64,000 nt of DNA from Nocardiopsis sp. TSRI0078 (GCF_001905145.1 NZ_LWLB01000008.1:1-64000), one strand, 5' to 3'. Numbered from the stretch's first letter, positions 9,494 to 21,114 are shown. Made by a program: numbers and translations. Notes: generated from the letters alone by a model not told the origin.

Positions 9494-9868
9494 TCACTGC
9501 TCTACCGCGGTCACCGCGTATCCGGGCACGGAGGGCCACCGGACCGTCAGCACCACCGACTCTTCTTCCGCGGCCCAGGAGTGGTCGGTTCCGCGTCCCC
9601 ACACGATGTAGTCGCCCTGCTGTTCCAGGACGATGTCGCGGTCGGGGAGTTCAACGCGGAAGCGACCGCTGATGAGTACCAGGAGAGCCGTCCGCTGTTC
9701 ACCCCTGACCCACTGCGCCCTGGTGTCTCCACGCGGATGGACGCCCCACTTGATCTCCACGGCCTCGCTGTAGCGAGGATCGTCGGCGTCTTTGAAGTGT
9801 CCGAGAAGCCATCCTCGGTCCAGCACCGCGTCCTTGCCTGCATTACCTACGTACACACCGTCGTTCAC
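9494..9868 (-). CDS. Cupin-domain protein carried as IS passenger
   Basis: 124 residues from GTG 9868. A single cupin barrel is suggested by strand-rich sequence with VHPRGDTRAQW (motif 1 region), LLVLISGRFRVELPD, and QQGDYIVWGRGTDHSW (motif 2 region with a metal-type His). Length and motifs fit small stand-alone cupins, enzymes or sensors of small molecules. It lies inside the inverted repeats of the ISL3 element, upstream of the transposase and on the same strand, so it moves with it. No convincing ribosome site precedes the start, so an alternative start is possible. Function unknown. Confidence 0.7.
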   Translation of the reverse strand: MNDGVYVGNAGKDAVLDRGWLLGHFKDADDPRYSEAVEIKWGVHPRGDTRAQWVRGEQRTALLVLISGRFRVELPDRDIVLEQQGDYIVWGRGTDHSWAAEEESVVLTVRWPSVPGYAVTAVEQ

Positions 9869-9936
9869 ACGGTCGGACGCTAGCAGCCACTCCGGTCACC
9901 GGGGAGGCCGACCTCTACGCATCCGAGTCCTCTGCT

Positions 9937-9985
9937 CCATCTGAGTGACGGACTGTCACCGCACCACAAGATCAGTGCCAGAACC
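9937..9985 (-). repeat. Right terminal inverted repeat of the ISL3 element
   Basis: 49 bp, perfect reverse complement of 7744-7792. Confidence 0.9.
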
Positions 9986-10092
9986 CATTTCTGCTGCGCT
10001 CAACAGCTCGGGGAAGTGACGAGGTGGACAGGAGGGGCCGACCGCCCGCCCCCGGCGCTTCCCCTCCTGAGACGTCCGGAGAACCCCCGGTC

Positions 10093-10719
10093 TCACTCGG
10101 CACGGATCACGAGCGGTTCCTCGAAGGACCACACGTCCTCCACGTGGATCTCGGTGATCTCGGTGCCCTCAGGGGCGTCGAACACGGCCGTACCCGACAC
10201 CTGGTTGCCCGGGTTGACCTGCTCATGCAGCAGGGACTCCTCCTGGAACAGCATCGTGCTGGACGAATAGGTGTTCCCGTCCGCGTCGACCAGGCTGACC
10301 GCGGAGCCGTCGAAGGAGGTGGCCTCGTTTCCGGTGTTCTTCACCGTCATACTCACGATCGTGAACTCGCCCTGGGCCCGCTCCCGGACGAAGTCGTCGC
10401 CGTAGACGTCGGCCGTCTCGATTCCGTTGACCGTGACCTGCCACTGTCCGACCGTGCCGGGCTCTCCGATGCCCACGGACTCCGCCGAGGCGTCACCGCC
10501 CTCCTCCGCCCCGCCACCGGGCTGTCCCTCGGGCGCGGTCCCGTCAGGGTCGCCGGAGAGGACCACCACCGCACAGGCGACGGCGAGGACGAGGAACAGC
10601 AGCGCGGCGACACCGCAACCGAGCAGGATCCAGGGCCAGGAGTTGCGGCTCCGCGGCGGCTGCCGCCCGTAGGGGGGCTGCTGCGGATACCGCGGACCGT
10701 TCGGCGGTTGTCCGTACAT
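10093..10719 (-). CDS. DUF4352-type membrane-anchored protein
   Basis: 208 residues from ATG 10719, with GGGGGAG upstream. A Pro/Gln/Tyr-rich cytosolic start (about 1-25), one transmembrane helix (about 28-53, WPWILLGCGVAALLFLV), a Gly/Glu linker, then an extracytoplasmic immunoglobulin-like beta domain (about 85-208). The pattern GTVGQWQVTVNGIE, followed by VSMTVKNTGNEATSFD and GTAVFDAPEGTEI, is characteristic of DUF4352/telokin-like domains. Such proteins are common in Gram-positives and of unknown role, perhaps ligand binding at the surface. It is a single gene, with the ISL3 element just downstream. Confidence 0.82.
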   Translation of the reverse strand: MYGQPPNGPRYPQQPPYGRQPPRSRNSWPWILLGCGVAALLFLVLAVACAVVVLSGDPDGTAPEGQPGGGAEEGGDASAESVGIGEPGTVGQWQVTVNGIETADVYGDDFVRERAQGEFTIVSMTVKNTGNEATSFDGSAVSLVDADGNTYSSSTMLFQEESLLHEQVNPGNQVSGTAVFDAPEGTEITEIHVEDVWSFEEPLVIRAE

Positions 10720-10983
10720 GGCGCACCACTCCCCCAACGGAGGCTCCGGAAAGGAACACGGAACTCCTCCCTTGCCTCCAGGATCACGCACGCGACAACA
10801 CCGGGAGGGCACATTCCGGCAAACAACCTCCGAAGGGCATCACCGGGAACGTAAAACTCCACGGAAAACCCATATTCGAAAAGGGCGGCCCGAACGCGGA
10901 ACGGGACGGGGCGGGCGGATACGGAGCGGGCCAGGGCTCCCGGGGCGCTGGGCGACTCCGGCGCGGCGTGGCACGATTGTCAG

Positions 10984-11424
10984 GTGACCGACAGACCCGC
11001 CACAGCGCCGCATCCGCGCGACCTCGCGCTGCTGCGCCGTGTCCGCGACCGGATCGACCGGGAGTACGCGCGGCCGCTGGACGTGGAGGCGCTCGCCCGC
11101 GGTGTGAACATGTCGGCCGGGCACCTCAGCCGCCGGTTCCGGCAGGCCTACGGGGAGTCGCCGTACTCCTACCTGATGACGCGGCGCATCGAGCGCGCGA
11201 TGGCGCTGCTGCGCCGGGGCGACCTGAGCGTGACCGAGGTCTGCTTCACGGTCGGCTGCTCGTCGCTGGGCACCTTCAGCACCCGTTTCGCCGAACTGGT
11301 CGGCGTGCCGCCCAGCGTCTACCGGCGCCGGGCGGAGCGCTCGACGGCGGGGATGCCCTCGTGCGTGGCCAAGCAGGTGACCAGACCGGTCAGGAATCGA
11401 GAAGCGCCGATCACCGGGCCGTGA
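10984..11424 (+). CDS. AraC-family transcriptional regulator (short)
   Basis: 146 residues starting at GTG 10984. Nearly the whole protein is the double helix-turn-helix AraC domain: LDVEALARGVNMSAGHLSRRF (first helix-turn-helix) and LSVTEVCFTVGCSSLGTFSTRF with the signature GVPPSVYRR. There is no sensor domain, so it resembles stand-alone SoxS/MarA-like regulators. It overlaps or abuts the following VOC gene and is probably co-transcribed with it; AraC-VOC pairs of this kind are common in actinomycetes and usually concern an unidentified small molecule. Confidence 0.9.
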   Translation: MTDRPATAPHPRDLALLRRVRDRIDREYARPLDVEALARGVNMSAGHLSRRFRQAYGESPYSYLMTRRIERAMALLRRGDLSVTEVCFTVGCSSLGTFSTRFAELVGVPPSVYRRRAERSTAGMPSCVAKQVTRPVRNREAPITGP

Positions 11425-11438
11425 CTAGCGTGATCGCC

Positions 11439-11852
11439 ATGGACATCACCATTCACCAGAGCTTCCTTCCGCACAACGACCCGGACGCCTCCCTGGCCTT
11501 CTACCGCGACACCCTCGGTTTCGAGGTCCGCGGCGACGTCGGCTACGACGGGATGCGCTGGATCACGGTCGGCCCCGTCGGCCAGCCCGGCACGTCCATC
11601 GTCCTGGAGCCTCCGGCCCCGCCCGGCTGCGGCATCACCGAGGACGAGCACCGCACCATCACCGAGATGATGGCCAAGGGCACCTACTCCGGCGTCAACC
11701 TGGCCACCACCGACCTCGACGGCACCTTCGAGAAGGTGCAGGCCGGCGACGCCGAGGTCGTCCAGGAGCCGACCGAGCAGCCGTACGGCGTCCGCGACTG
11801 CGCCTTCCGCGACCCCGCGGGCAACCTGATCCGCATCCAGGAACTGCGCTGA
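11439..11852 (+). CDS. VOC-family (glyoxalase/bleomycin-resistance superfamily) protein
   Basis: 137 residues from ATG 11439; in-frame GTG starts at 11421 and 11430 are alternatives. Two beta-alpha-beta-beta-beta modules of the vicinal oxygen chelate fold are visible: SFLPHNDPDASLAFYRDTLG at the start and VNLATTDLDGTFEKVQ to GVRDCAFRDPAGNLIRIQE at the end, with Glu and His candidates for metal binding. Substrate is unknown. It sits between a short AraC regulator and a UvrA-like ABC protein. Confidence 0.88.
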   Translation: MDITIHQSFLPHNDPDASLAFYRDTLGFEVRGDVGYDGMRWITVGPVGQPGTSIVLEPPAPPGCGITEDEHRTITEMMAKGTYSGVNLATTDLDGTFEKVQAGDAEVVQEPTEQPYGVRDCAFRDPAGNLIRIQELR

Positions 11853-12121
11853 TCCGTCCGGTGACCGCGCCGCGACCCGCCCGGGCCACACCCGTGGAGG
11901 CGGCCGCGCACGACACCGGTGGCAACACCCCGAGACACCTCACGACCGATGGGCGCCGCCCCGCTCCCGCGCGGCACCGCTGGTTCCGCGTCCCCCGCAC
12001 CGTACCCGGACACGGTGCGGGGTGGACGGGCGACGGACGCCCCGTCCGGCGCCCGTCGGACCGGGCCGGGCGACGCCGAGGGAGACCGCGAAGGCGGCCC
12101 CGCGTAACAGATGGAGACACG

Positions 12122-14575
<2,454 letters not shown>

Positions 14576-14616
14576 CCGGGGCCCGCGGGCAGGGGCCGCG
14601 CAGGTTCGTCCCTTTG

Positions 14617-14642
14617 GGCCGGGCGCCGGGACGCGCCCGGCC
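14617..14642 (+). terminator. Hairpin terminator after the UvrA-like gene
   Basis: GGCCGGGCG (14617-14625) pairs perfectly with CGCCCGGCC (14634-14642) around an 8-nt loop, about 40 bp after the stop codon. Confidence 0.5.
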
Positions 14643-14760
14643 TCCTCCGGCCCCGCCGCCACGGCGGTGCGCTTCGCGCGCCGCGTGCGTCGGCCACCGC
14701 GACCGGCGGCCCCGGAAAACGGCTCGACGGCTCAGCGGTGTCCTGGCACGGTGATGCACC

Positions 14761-15714
14761 ATGACGATCTCCGAGACTGTGACCGCCGCGGACGTGCAGC
14801 TGATGCAGGGGCTGGCGCAGCGTGTCACCGCCACCCGCCCGGACCTGCTGAACAGCGACGCGACGTTCGGCGAGCTGGCCTGGAACTGGGGCAGAGGACA
14901 CGCCCGCGACGGAGCAGGCTGGTCGCGTCGGCTGTGGTTCTCCGGCGGGGAACCGGTGGCATGGGGTTGGGCCCGTCTTCCGCGCCGGGTGAGGCTGAGC
15001 GACGGGTCGGTGAAGGACGTCACCGGCGCCTACCTGGCGTATCAGGTCCACCCCGACCACGCCGGGCTGGTCGACGAGGTGATCGACTGGTACGACGATA
15101 CGGCGGCGGGCCTCGAGCGTACGGTGATGCCGAGTGCCGCCGACGGATTCGCCCTGAAGCGGTGGGCGGCGCACGGCTATGGGACCGACCCGGCCTCGCT
15201 CGGTGACACCGGGTCCTGGACCCAGCTCAACGAGCGGGACCTCACCGACGTGGAGCGGCCGGAACTGCCGGACGGGTTCCGGTTCCGCACCGCCGACGAG
15301 GCCGGGCCGAAGGCCGCGGTCCAGGCCCATGTGGACGCCTGGGCTCCCTCGGCGTACACGGCCGAGAGCTACCAGGGCGTCCGGCGGACGGCCGCGTACC
15401 GCGGCGACCTGCACGTCCTGGTGGAGGCGCCGGACGGAACGATGGCCTCCTCGACGATCATGTGGCTCGACGAAGCGAACAGGACCGCTGAGTTCGAGCC
15501 GGTCGGGACGCATCCGGACTACCGGCGCCTGGGGCTGGGAAGGGCGATGCTCCTGCACGGGATGCGTCTGGCGCGGGCGGCCGGGGCCACTCACATGACG
15601 GTCGCCTGCCTGGGTGCGCCGGGGCATCCCGAGGCGCGCGGTCTCTACTACAGCGTCGGGTTCAGCGAGTGCACGCGGGACACCCCGCTCATCAAAGCCG
15701 GATCCGCGAGCTGA
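14761..15714 (+). CDS. GNAT acetyltransferase with two GNAT-like halves
   Basis: 317 residues, about twice the length of a single GNAT domain. The C-terminal half carries the intact acetyl-CoA loop HPDYRRLGLGRAMLLHGM (about 255-272) and the end strand GLYYSVGFSECTRD. The N-terminal half has the fold pattern (AYLAYQVHPDHAGLVDEV) but no clear pyrophosphate loop, as in mycothiol synthase-like double-GNAT proteins. Substrate is unknown. It follows the UvrA-like gene by 185 bp and is probably transcribed separately. Confidence 0.87.
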   Translation: MTISETVTAADVQLMQGLAQRVTATRPDLLNSDATFGELAWNWGRGHARDGAGWSRRLWFSGGEPVAWGWARLPRRVRLSDGSVKDVTGAYLAYQVHPDHAGLVDEVIDWYDDTAAGLERTVMPSAADGFALKRWAAHGYGTDPASLGDTGSWTQLNERDLTDVERPELPDGFRFRTADEAGPKAAVQAHVDAWAPSAYTAESYQGVRRTAAYRGDLHVLVEAPDGTMASSTIMWLDEANRTAEFEPVGTHPDYRRLGLGRAMLLHGMRLARAAGATHMTVACLGAPGHPEARGLYYSVGFSECTRDTPLIKAGSAS

Positions 15715-16193
15715 GGACCGGCCGTTCGGGCAAGCGCTGGTCAAGCCGTGTTCGCCCGGGCGACGACCTGACGTAGGCGTGGCGGTCGCGCCGGATACCG
15801 CCTGCCACGGCACAAGGGCGTGTCCGGTGGATGCCGCCGCTGGGAGGGTGCCGCGCGCACAGCGCTTCCGTCGGGGATGGTGGAGGGCGACGGGCGGGCA
15901 GCGCGGCAGGGCGTGCGTCCGCCGAACACGCCCTAGCAGCACCCGGAGGGCGGACGGCGGCCCCGTGCGCATGGGCGTCGTCACAAAGGCGCGAAACCCT
16001 CCGTCAGCACGGGCTTCCAGCACCGTAATTCGGATCACGCGGCTCGTTGGGTAAAGCCGGGATGGCATGCTCCTAGCCTCGTGTTGGCGAAAGAGATTCC
16101 CTCACGGGACTTCTGCCGGCGCCCCGCCCGAAGGCGGTTCACGGCGCCCCCGCGCACCGCTTGTCTGTACTTCTCCCTGCGTTGGAGCCCTTG
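15715..16193. other. 479-bp intergenic region, no gene seen
   Basis: Both strands hold only short frames with poor coding pattern. The last 150 bp (around 16020-16100) are less GC-rich and probably carry the promoter of the efflux gene. Confidence 0.5.
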
Positions 16194-17555
16194 GTGACCC
16201 TTGCTTCCGCACGCCCTGAGCGCCGTGCCCAGACCGTCCCGGACACCCGGAACCTCCCTACTTCCCAGAACCCCCTGATCGGCGACGTGCCGCCGCAGGC
16301 CGGTGCGCCCGGGCGCGACGAGGTAGCTCGTGACCGGAAGGCGTCCCAGACGCGCCGCCGCACGCTGCTGCTCGTGTTCGTCCTCGGCGTGCTGTCCGCG
16401 ATCGGCCCGCTCGCCACCGACCTGTACCTGCCCGCGCTGCCGCAGATCTCCTCGGACCTGGGCACCAGCGAGGCCAGAGTCAAGCTCACCCTGACCTCGG
16501 TGATGGCCGGGCTGTCCCTGGGCCAGCTCGTCATCGGCCCGCTCAGCGACCGGTGGGGACGCCGCATGCCGCTGCTGGTGGGGATCGGGATGTTCACCGC
16601 CACCACCTTCGCCATCGCGATGGTGAGCAGCGTGGAGGTGTTCAGCCTGCTGCGCTTCCTGCAGGGGCTGTCGGCCGCGGCCGGACTGGTCATCTCCCGC
16701 GCGGTCGTGCGGGACGTGTTCGACGGCGACGCCGCCGCCACCTTCTTCTCCCGCCTGGTCCTGCTCTCCGGACTGGCTCCCATGCTCGGCCCGATCCTGG
16801 GCGGCCAGCTGCTCGTCCTGGGCCCCTGGCAGCTGCTCTTCGCCGTGCTCGGCGCGACCGGGCTGGCGACCTTCGCCCTGGTGCTGTTCGGCCTGCCCGA
16901 GAGCCTGCCGGCCGAGCAGCGCGAGCGGGTCAGCCCGCGGGCGCAGATGCAGGTCTTCGGCCGCCTGCTGCGCGACGTCCGCTTCATCGGCCCGACGATC
17001 ACGCTCGCGCTGAGCTTCGCGATGAGCTTCACCTACATCTCGACCTTCTCGTTCGTGTCCCACTCCCGCTTCGAGGCCAGCGCCCAGGAGTTCAGCCTGG
17101 TGTTCGCGGTGACCACGCTCGGGATGATCCTCGGCAACCAGGTCAACGTGCTCCTGATCCGCCACGTCGAGATCTACCGCCGCCTGTTCCTGGGCCTGGC
17201 CGGATCGATCCTGTCCGTGGCCTCGCTCGTGGCGCTGGACGCCTCGGGCAACGCGAGCCTGATGACGGTGACCGCGGCACTGTTCGTGATGATGGTGTTC
17301 ACCGGCCTGGTGTCGCCGAACGCGACCGCCCTGGCCCTGGACGGGCAGCCGCCGAAGATCGCCGGAAGCGGTTCGGCCCTGCTGGGCACGCTCCAGTTCG
17401 GCATCGGTTCCGGCCTGGCCTCGACCCCCGGCATGACCGGTTCGGTCACCATGGCCAGCATGACCACGGTCATGCTCGCCACGGCCATCGGCGCGGCGGT
17501 GGTGTTCGCCGCGTTCGCCTTCCGCGTCCGGCGCACCCCGCTGGTCGCCGCCTGA
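16194..17555 (+). CDS. Bcr/CflA-family MFS drug efflux transporter
   Basis: About 453 residues with twelve predicted transmembrane helices. Signature regions of the Bcr/CflA family are TDLYLPALPQISSDLGTS after helix 1, GQLVIGPLSDRWGRR (the MFS loop 2-3 motif) and RFLQGLSAAAGLVISRAVVRD. GTG 16194 was chosen because TTGGAG lies 8 bp before it; a TTG 33 bp upstream would add 11 residues. A charged hydrophilic N-terminus of about 50 residues precedes helix 1. It should export a hydrophobic drug or metabolite by proton antiport in the inner membrane. Confidence 0.9.
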   Translation: MTLASARPERRAQTVPDTRNLPTSQNPLIGDVPPQAGAPGRDEVARDRKASQTRRRTLLLVFVLGVLSAIGPLATDLYLPALPQISSDLGTSEARVKLTLTSVMAGLSLGQLVIGPLSDRWGRRMPLLVGIGMFTATTFAIAMVSSVEVFSLLRFLQGLSAAAGLVISRAVVRDVFDGDAAATFFSRLVLLSGLAPMLGPILGGQLLVLGPWQLLFAVLGATGLATFALVLFGLPESLPAEQRERVSPRAQMQVFGRLLRDVRFIGPTITLALSFAMSFTYISTFSFVSHSRFEASAQEFSLVFAVTTLGMILGNQVNVLLIRHVEIYRRLFLGLAGSILSVASLVALDASGNASLMTVTAALFVMMVFTGLVSPNATALALDGQPPKIAGSGSALLGTLQFGIGSGLASTPGMTGSVTMASMTTVMLATAIGAAVVFAAFAFRVRRTPLVAA

Positions 17556-17613
17556 GTGCCGGTGCGAACCACTAGCATGGTCCGTCCACGTCGGCGAGTC
17601 CGAGGAGTTCACC

Positions 17614-18126
17614 GTGTTCCCCGATCCCCAGGCCCGTTCCCTGACGAATGAGGCGCCCGGCGCGTGGAAGGAGGTGCTCCCCCACCTGGAGGAGTCCACC
17701 GGAACGTGCTGGCTGACCGTGGCACGTGCGGACGGCCGCCCGCACACCCGGCCGCTGCTGGCGGTGTGGGTGGACGGCCGACCGTGCTTCGCTTCGGGCG
17801 GGGGCACCGCCAAGTCGCGGCTGCTGGCCGCCTCCCCCGAGGTGAGCCTGGCGTTCACCACCGGGCGGATGGACGTGGTGGTGGAGGGCGTGGTCGAGCG
17901 GGCGGTGGCCCCCGGCCTGCTGGAGCGGGTCGCCGCCGCCTACGCCGAGCGCCACGGGTGGGCCCCGGTCCCCGGAGACGGTGAGCTGACCGGCCCCGAG
18001 GGCGCGCCGACCGCCGGTCCCCCGCCCTACCGGGTGTTCACGGTCTCCCCGTCGACGGTGTACGCGTTCCCCGTCTCCGAACTGCCGCACGGCCCCACCA
18101 GGTGGCGGTTCGACGTGTGGCCCTGA
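17614..18126 (+). CDS. Pyridoxamine 5'-phosphate oxidase-family (split-barrel) protein
   Basis: 170 residues from GTG 17614 behind GAGGAG. The split-barrel flavin-binding fold is suggested by TCWLTVARADGRPHTRPLLAVWVDGRPCFASG (residues about 30-60) and the strand that follows with SLAFTTG. Such proteins bind FMN, F420 or heme; the WLTVARADGRPH pattern is frequent in the F420-associated group. The C-terminus ends with WRFDVWP, typical of the family. Substrate unknown, stand-alone gene. Confidence 0.83.
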   Translation: MFPDPQARSLTNEAPGAWKEVLPHLEESTGTCWLTVARADGRPHTRPLLAVWVDGRPCFASGGGTAKSRLLAASPEVSLAFTTGRMDVVVEGVVERAVAPGLLERVAAAYAERHGWAPVPGDGELTGPEGAPTAGPPPYRVFTVSPSTVYAFPVSELPHGPTRWRFDVWP

Positions 18127-18357
18127 CCCGGGGTCCGGCTCCACGGGCGGTGAGGGCACACGGGGCGCTGCGGGACACACGGTCGACCCGAGGCCGCGGG
18201 ACGTGCAGGAGAGCACGAGAGCGGGCGGGTACCCGGTTCCGGACGGACAAGCGGGTCCGGACACCGGGTACCGCCCCGGGTGCAACGCTTCGCCTCGCGG
18301 GTAGGTCTTCGACGAGAACAACGCCACCTCCTCACACCGACCCCCTGGAGGCAGAGA

Positions 18358-18567
18358 GTGCGCGTACGGATCGTTCTTTCGACCCTTGTCGTCCTGTGGC
18401 TGCTCGTCGGGTTGATCGCCGCGTTCCAGCGCGGTCTGTTCACCAGTGACGAGGCCTCGTGCTCGACCCTGGGCCACACCGTCGGAACCATCTTCGTCGG
18501 GCCGCTGAACTACGTGGGCGTGAACCCGACCATCGAGTGTCCGCCCCTTCCCGAGCCCTCCGAGTAA
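18358..18567 (+). CDS. Small single-pass membrane protein
   Basis: 69 residues from GTG 18358 with GGAGG seven bases upstream. One transmembrane helix at about 5-23 (VLSTLVVLWLLVGLIAAF) is followed by an extracytoplasmic tail with two cysteines (EASCSTLG and TIECPP) that could pair. Codon use is typical of the genome. The type is conserved in actinomycetes in my recollection, but no function is known. It stands alone, upstream of the two-component system. Confidence 0.7.
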   Translation: MRVRIVLSTLVVLWLLVGLIAAFQRGLFTSDEASCSTLGHTVGTIFVGPLNYVGVNPTIECPPLPEPSE

Positions 18568-18662
18568 CGGCATAGGGCCTGCCGCGGCGCCGTGCCCCAC
18601 CGGGGTACGGCGCCGACCCGTGTCCGCGGCTCCCGGGCGGACCGGTCTCCTCCCCCCTGGCG

Positions 18663-18685
18663 GGTTCTCACCGGATTCTTGCCCG
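18663..18685 (+). promoter_or_regulatory. Candidate OmpR-type response-regulator binding site (autoregulation)
   Basis: GGTTCTCACC at 18663 and TTCTTGCCC at 18676 place TCTCA and TCTTG exactly 11 bp apart, about 50 bp before the response-regulator start. The pair closely matches the minus-strand repeats before the VTC operon (24702-24717). Tandem 11-bp repeats are the usual OmpR/PhoB target. Confidence 0.5.
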
Positions 18686-18735
18686 CGCCGCGTAACCTCT
18701 CCTGTCCGACGACCACACGAGGCCAGGAATCCAGC

Positions 18736-19461
18736 GTGCCCGAAGAAACCTCCGGTACCGCCTCCCCGGCGGCCCACGTCCTCATCGTGGAGGACGAGCC
18801 CAACATCCTCGAACTGCTCACCGCCTCCCTGGAGCTGAGCGGTTTCACCACGCGCGGCGCGTCCGACGCCGGGGCCGCCCTGGCGGCGCTGGACGGCTTC
18901 ACCCCCGACATCGCCGTCCTGGACGTGACCCTGCCCGGCCGCAGCGGCCTGGACCTGGCCGGCGACCTGCGCGGGGTCGTGCCTGGGCTTCCGGTGCTCT
19001 TCCTCACCGCCCGCGACACGGTCCAGGATCGCGTGGCCGGCCTCCGTGCCGGGGCCGACGACTACGTCACCAAGCCCTTCAGCCTGGAGGAGGTCGTCCT
19101 GCGGCTGAGCGCGATCCTGCGAAGGTCGGGCGGACCGGAGTCCGGCGGCGCCGAGCCCCTGCGCTACGCCGACCTGGAACTGGACGAGGAGGGGCACGAG
19201 GTCCGCCGCTCGGGAACGCCCGTCCGGCTCTCCCCGACCGAGTTCGCGCTCCTGCGCTACCTGATGCTCAACGCGGGCAGGGTCGTCAGCAAGCCCCAGA
19301 TCCTGGACCGCGTCTGGGGCGGGGAGAGCGACGACATCCGGGTGGTGGAGACCTACGTCAGCTACCTGCGGCGCAAGGTGGACGCGGGTCGGCCCGCACT
19401 CATCCACACGGTGCGCGGCATCGGGTACATCCTGCGCCTGGCCTCCGGGGAGAACCGTTGA
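18736..19461 (+). CDS. OmpR-family response regulator
   Basis: 241 residues from GTG 18736. Receiver domain about 14-125, with the acidic pair in VEDEPN, phosphoacceptor Asp63 in AVLDVTLPG, the conserved Thr in FLTARD, and Lys in VTKPFSLEEV. The winged-helix effector domain is about 145-240, ending in VETYVSYLRRK and VRGIGYILR. It overlaps the histidine kinase gene by 4 bp, so the pair is translationally coupled. Repeats with an 11-bp period before this gene and before the VTC operon are candidate targets. Confidence 0.95.
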   Translation: MPEETSGTASPAAHVLIVEDEPNILELLTASLELSGFTTRGASDAGAALAALDGFTPDIAVLDVTLPGRSGLDLAGDLRGVVPGLPVLFLTARDTVQDRVAGLRAGADDYVTKPFSLEEVVLRLSAILRRSGGPESGGAEPLRYADLELDEEGHEVRRSGTPVRLSPTEFALLRYLMLNAGRVVSKPQILDRVWGGESDDIRVVETYVSYLRRKVDAGRPALIHTVRGIGYILRLASGENR

Positions 19462-20924
19462 GCGGCCGTCGACCGCGCCTGTGGCCCAGGAGCCTGGGAG
19501 GCAGGCTCACCCTGGTGGTGCTGTGCCTGACCACCGTGTGCCTGGTCGCCTTCGGTACGGCCGGGACGCTCCTGCTCCAGCGTTCGCTGACCGAGGAGGC
19601 CGACCACCGGCTCCGCGCCCTCCCGGTCCCCGGGCAGGCGGGCGGGGGGTCGCCGCCCCTGGACGAAGCGCAGCCCCCGCCGCTGCCCACCGAACTGCGC
19701 ACACTGGTCGTCGGTGCCGATGGCGGTGTGCTGGAGAGCGTGGGGCAGACCGACTCCGACGAGGGCCTCCCGGACGTCTCGGCGGTCCCGGTGGGTGAAC
19801 TGCGCGAGCGGGCCGGCGAGCCCCTCACCCTGCCCGGGACCTCGGGAGAGGACAGTTGGCGGGTCCTGACCACCGCCCGCGAGGACGGCACCGTCCTCGT
19901 CGCCGCCCAGTCACTGGCCGGGATCGAGGACACTCTCGACCGGCTCGTGCTCATCGAGGCCGTGGCGGGGCTGGTGGTGCTGTCGGCCGTGGGGTTCGGG
20001 GCGGCGGCGATCGTGCGCTTCCAGCTGCGGCCCCTGCGCGAGATCGAGTCCACGGCACAGGCCATCGCCGCGGGCGACCTGGACCGGCGGATCCCGTGCC
20101 AGGACCCCGCCACCGAGACGGGGCGGCTGGGCCGCTCCCTGAACACCATGCTGGGCGAGCTGTCCCGGGCCCTGCGCGAGAGGGACCGCGCCGTCGAGAC
20201 GACGCGGCGCTTCGTGGCGGACGCCTCCCATGAGCTGCGTACCCCGCTGTCCTCCATCCGGGGGTTCGCCGAACTGTACCGCCAGGGCCGGGGCCGGGGT
20301 CTGGTCGCCGAGGACACCCGCACGGACCGGTGGATGTCGCGGATCGAGGACGAGGCCGAGCGGATGGGGAGCATGGTGGACGACCTGCTGGTGCTGTCCC
20401 GCTTCGACGAGGCCCCGCCGCTGGAGCGCTCCGACATGGAGCTGGCGTCGATCGCCGAGCGGGTGGTGGCGGCGGCCCGGGCCCGGGCTCCGCACACGCC
20501 GGTGGCGCTGGAGGCCGACGGGCCAGTGCGCGCTGTGGGGGACGCCGACCGGATCCGCCAGGTGCTGGAGAACCTGGTGGACAACGCCCTCACCCACACT
20601 CCGGAGGGGACACCGGTGCACGTGTCGGTGACCCGGACCCAGGACCCGCCGGCTCCCGGGCCGGCCCACGTGGGCGCACTTCCCCCGGGGGTCTCGGAGG
20701 TCGCCGTCATCACGGTACGCGACGAGGGCCAGGGGCTCTCGCGCGAGGAGCTTCCCCACGTGTTCGACCGCTTCTACCGGGCGGACGGCCCCCGGAAGCA
20801 GGCCGGTGCGGGGCTGGGCCTGGCGATCAGCGCGGCCTTCGTCGCCGCCCACGACGGTTACGTCACGGTCGAGTCGCCTCCGGGAGGGGGCAGCGTCTTC
20901 ACCGTGGTCCTCCCTCTGGGCTGA
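19458..20924 (+). CDS. Sensor histidine kinase
   Basis: 488 residues from TTG 19458. Transmembrane helix 1 at about 15-38, an extracytoplasmic sensor of about 125 residues with a Gly/Pro/Gln-rich stretch, helix 2 at about 165-190, then HAMP. The HisKA domain carries His258 in VADASHELRTPLSS. The ATPase domain has the N box (ENLVDNALTHTPEG), the G1 box (VRDEGQGLSREEL) and a G2-type GAGLGLAIS. The sensor is not a known ligand domain. It partners the overlapping OmpR regulator; its stop lies near a shared terminator with the convergent cotH operon. Confidence 0.95.
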   Translation: MSGRRPRLWPRSLGGRLTLVVLCLTTVCLVAFGTAGTLLLQRSLTEEADHRLRALPVPGQAGGGSPPLDEAQPPPLPTELRTLVVGADGGVLESVGQTDSDEGLPDVSAVPVGELRERAGEPLTLPGTSGEDSWRVLTTAREDGTVLVAAQSLAGIEDTLDRLVLIEAVAGLVVLSAVGFGAAAIVRFQLRPLREIESTAQAIAAGDLDRRIPCQDPATETGRLGRSLNTMLGELSRALRERDRAVETTRRFVADASHELRTPLSSIRGFAELYRQGRGRGLVAEDTRTDRWMSRIEDEAERMGSMVDDLLVLSRFDEAPPLERSDMELASIAERVVAAARARAPHTPVALEADGPVRAVGDADRIRQVLENLVDNALTHTPEGTPVHVSVTRTQDPPAPGPAHVGALPPGVSEVAVITVRDEGQGLSREELPHVFDRFYRADGPRKQAGAGLGLAISAAFVAAHDGYVTVESPPGGGSVFTVVLPLG

Positions 20925-21114
20925 CCAGCGGGTCCACGCCCCTGACCACCTTCCCGCCCACGTGCCTGCGGCCCCGGTGGGGGCGGCGGTACGCGAGGCC
21001 TCGCGTACCGGTCACCGCCGCGGGTCCGGCGCGGGAGGAGGGACAGGGGATCCGTTCGCACCGGGCGGGTGTGCCTCCAACCGTCGGAAGGGGGCCGGAC
21101 GACCGTACACGGGG

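Larger units (their letters stand above)
7744..9985 (-). mobile_element. ISL3-family insertion sequence with cupin passenger gene
   Basis: A 2,242-bp element bounded by perfect 49-bp inverted repeats (7744-7792 and 9937-9985), each starting GGTTCTGGCACTG from outside. The repeats stay similar for roughly 25 further bp, so the inner right end mirrors the sequence coding for the transposase C-terminus. It holds an ISL3 transposase and, upstream on the same strand, a cupin gene. The 8 bp on the two sides (7736-7743 and 9986-9993) do not match, so no target duplication is visible. Confidence 0.85.

Noticed and set aside
7736..9993. 8-bp target duplication of the ISL3 element
   Set aside because: Flanking octamers AGCCGACT and CATTTCTG differ.
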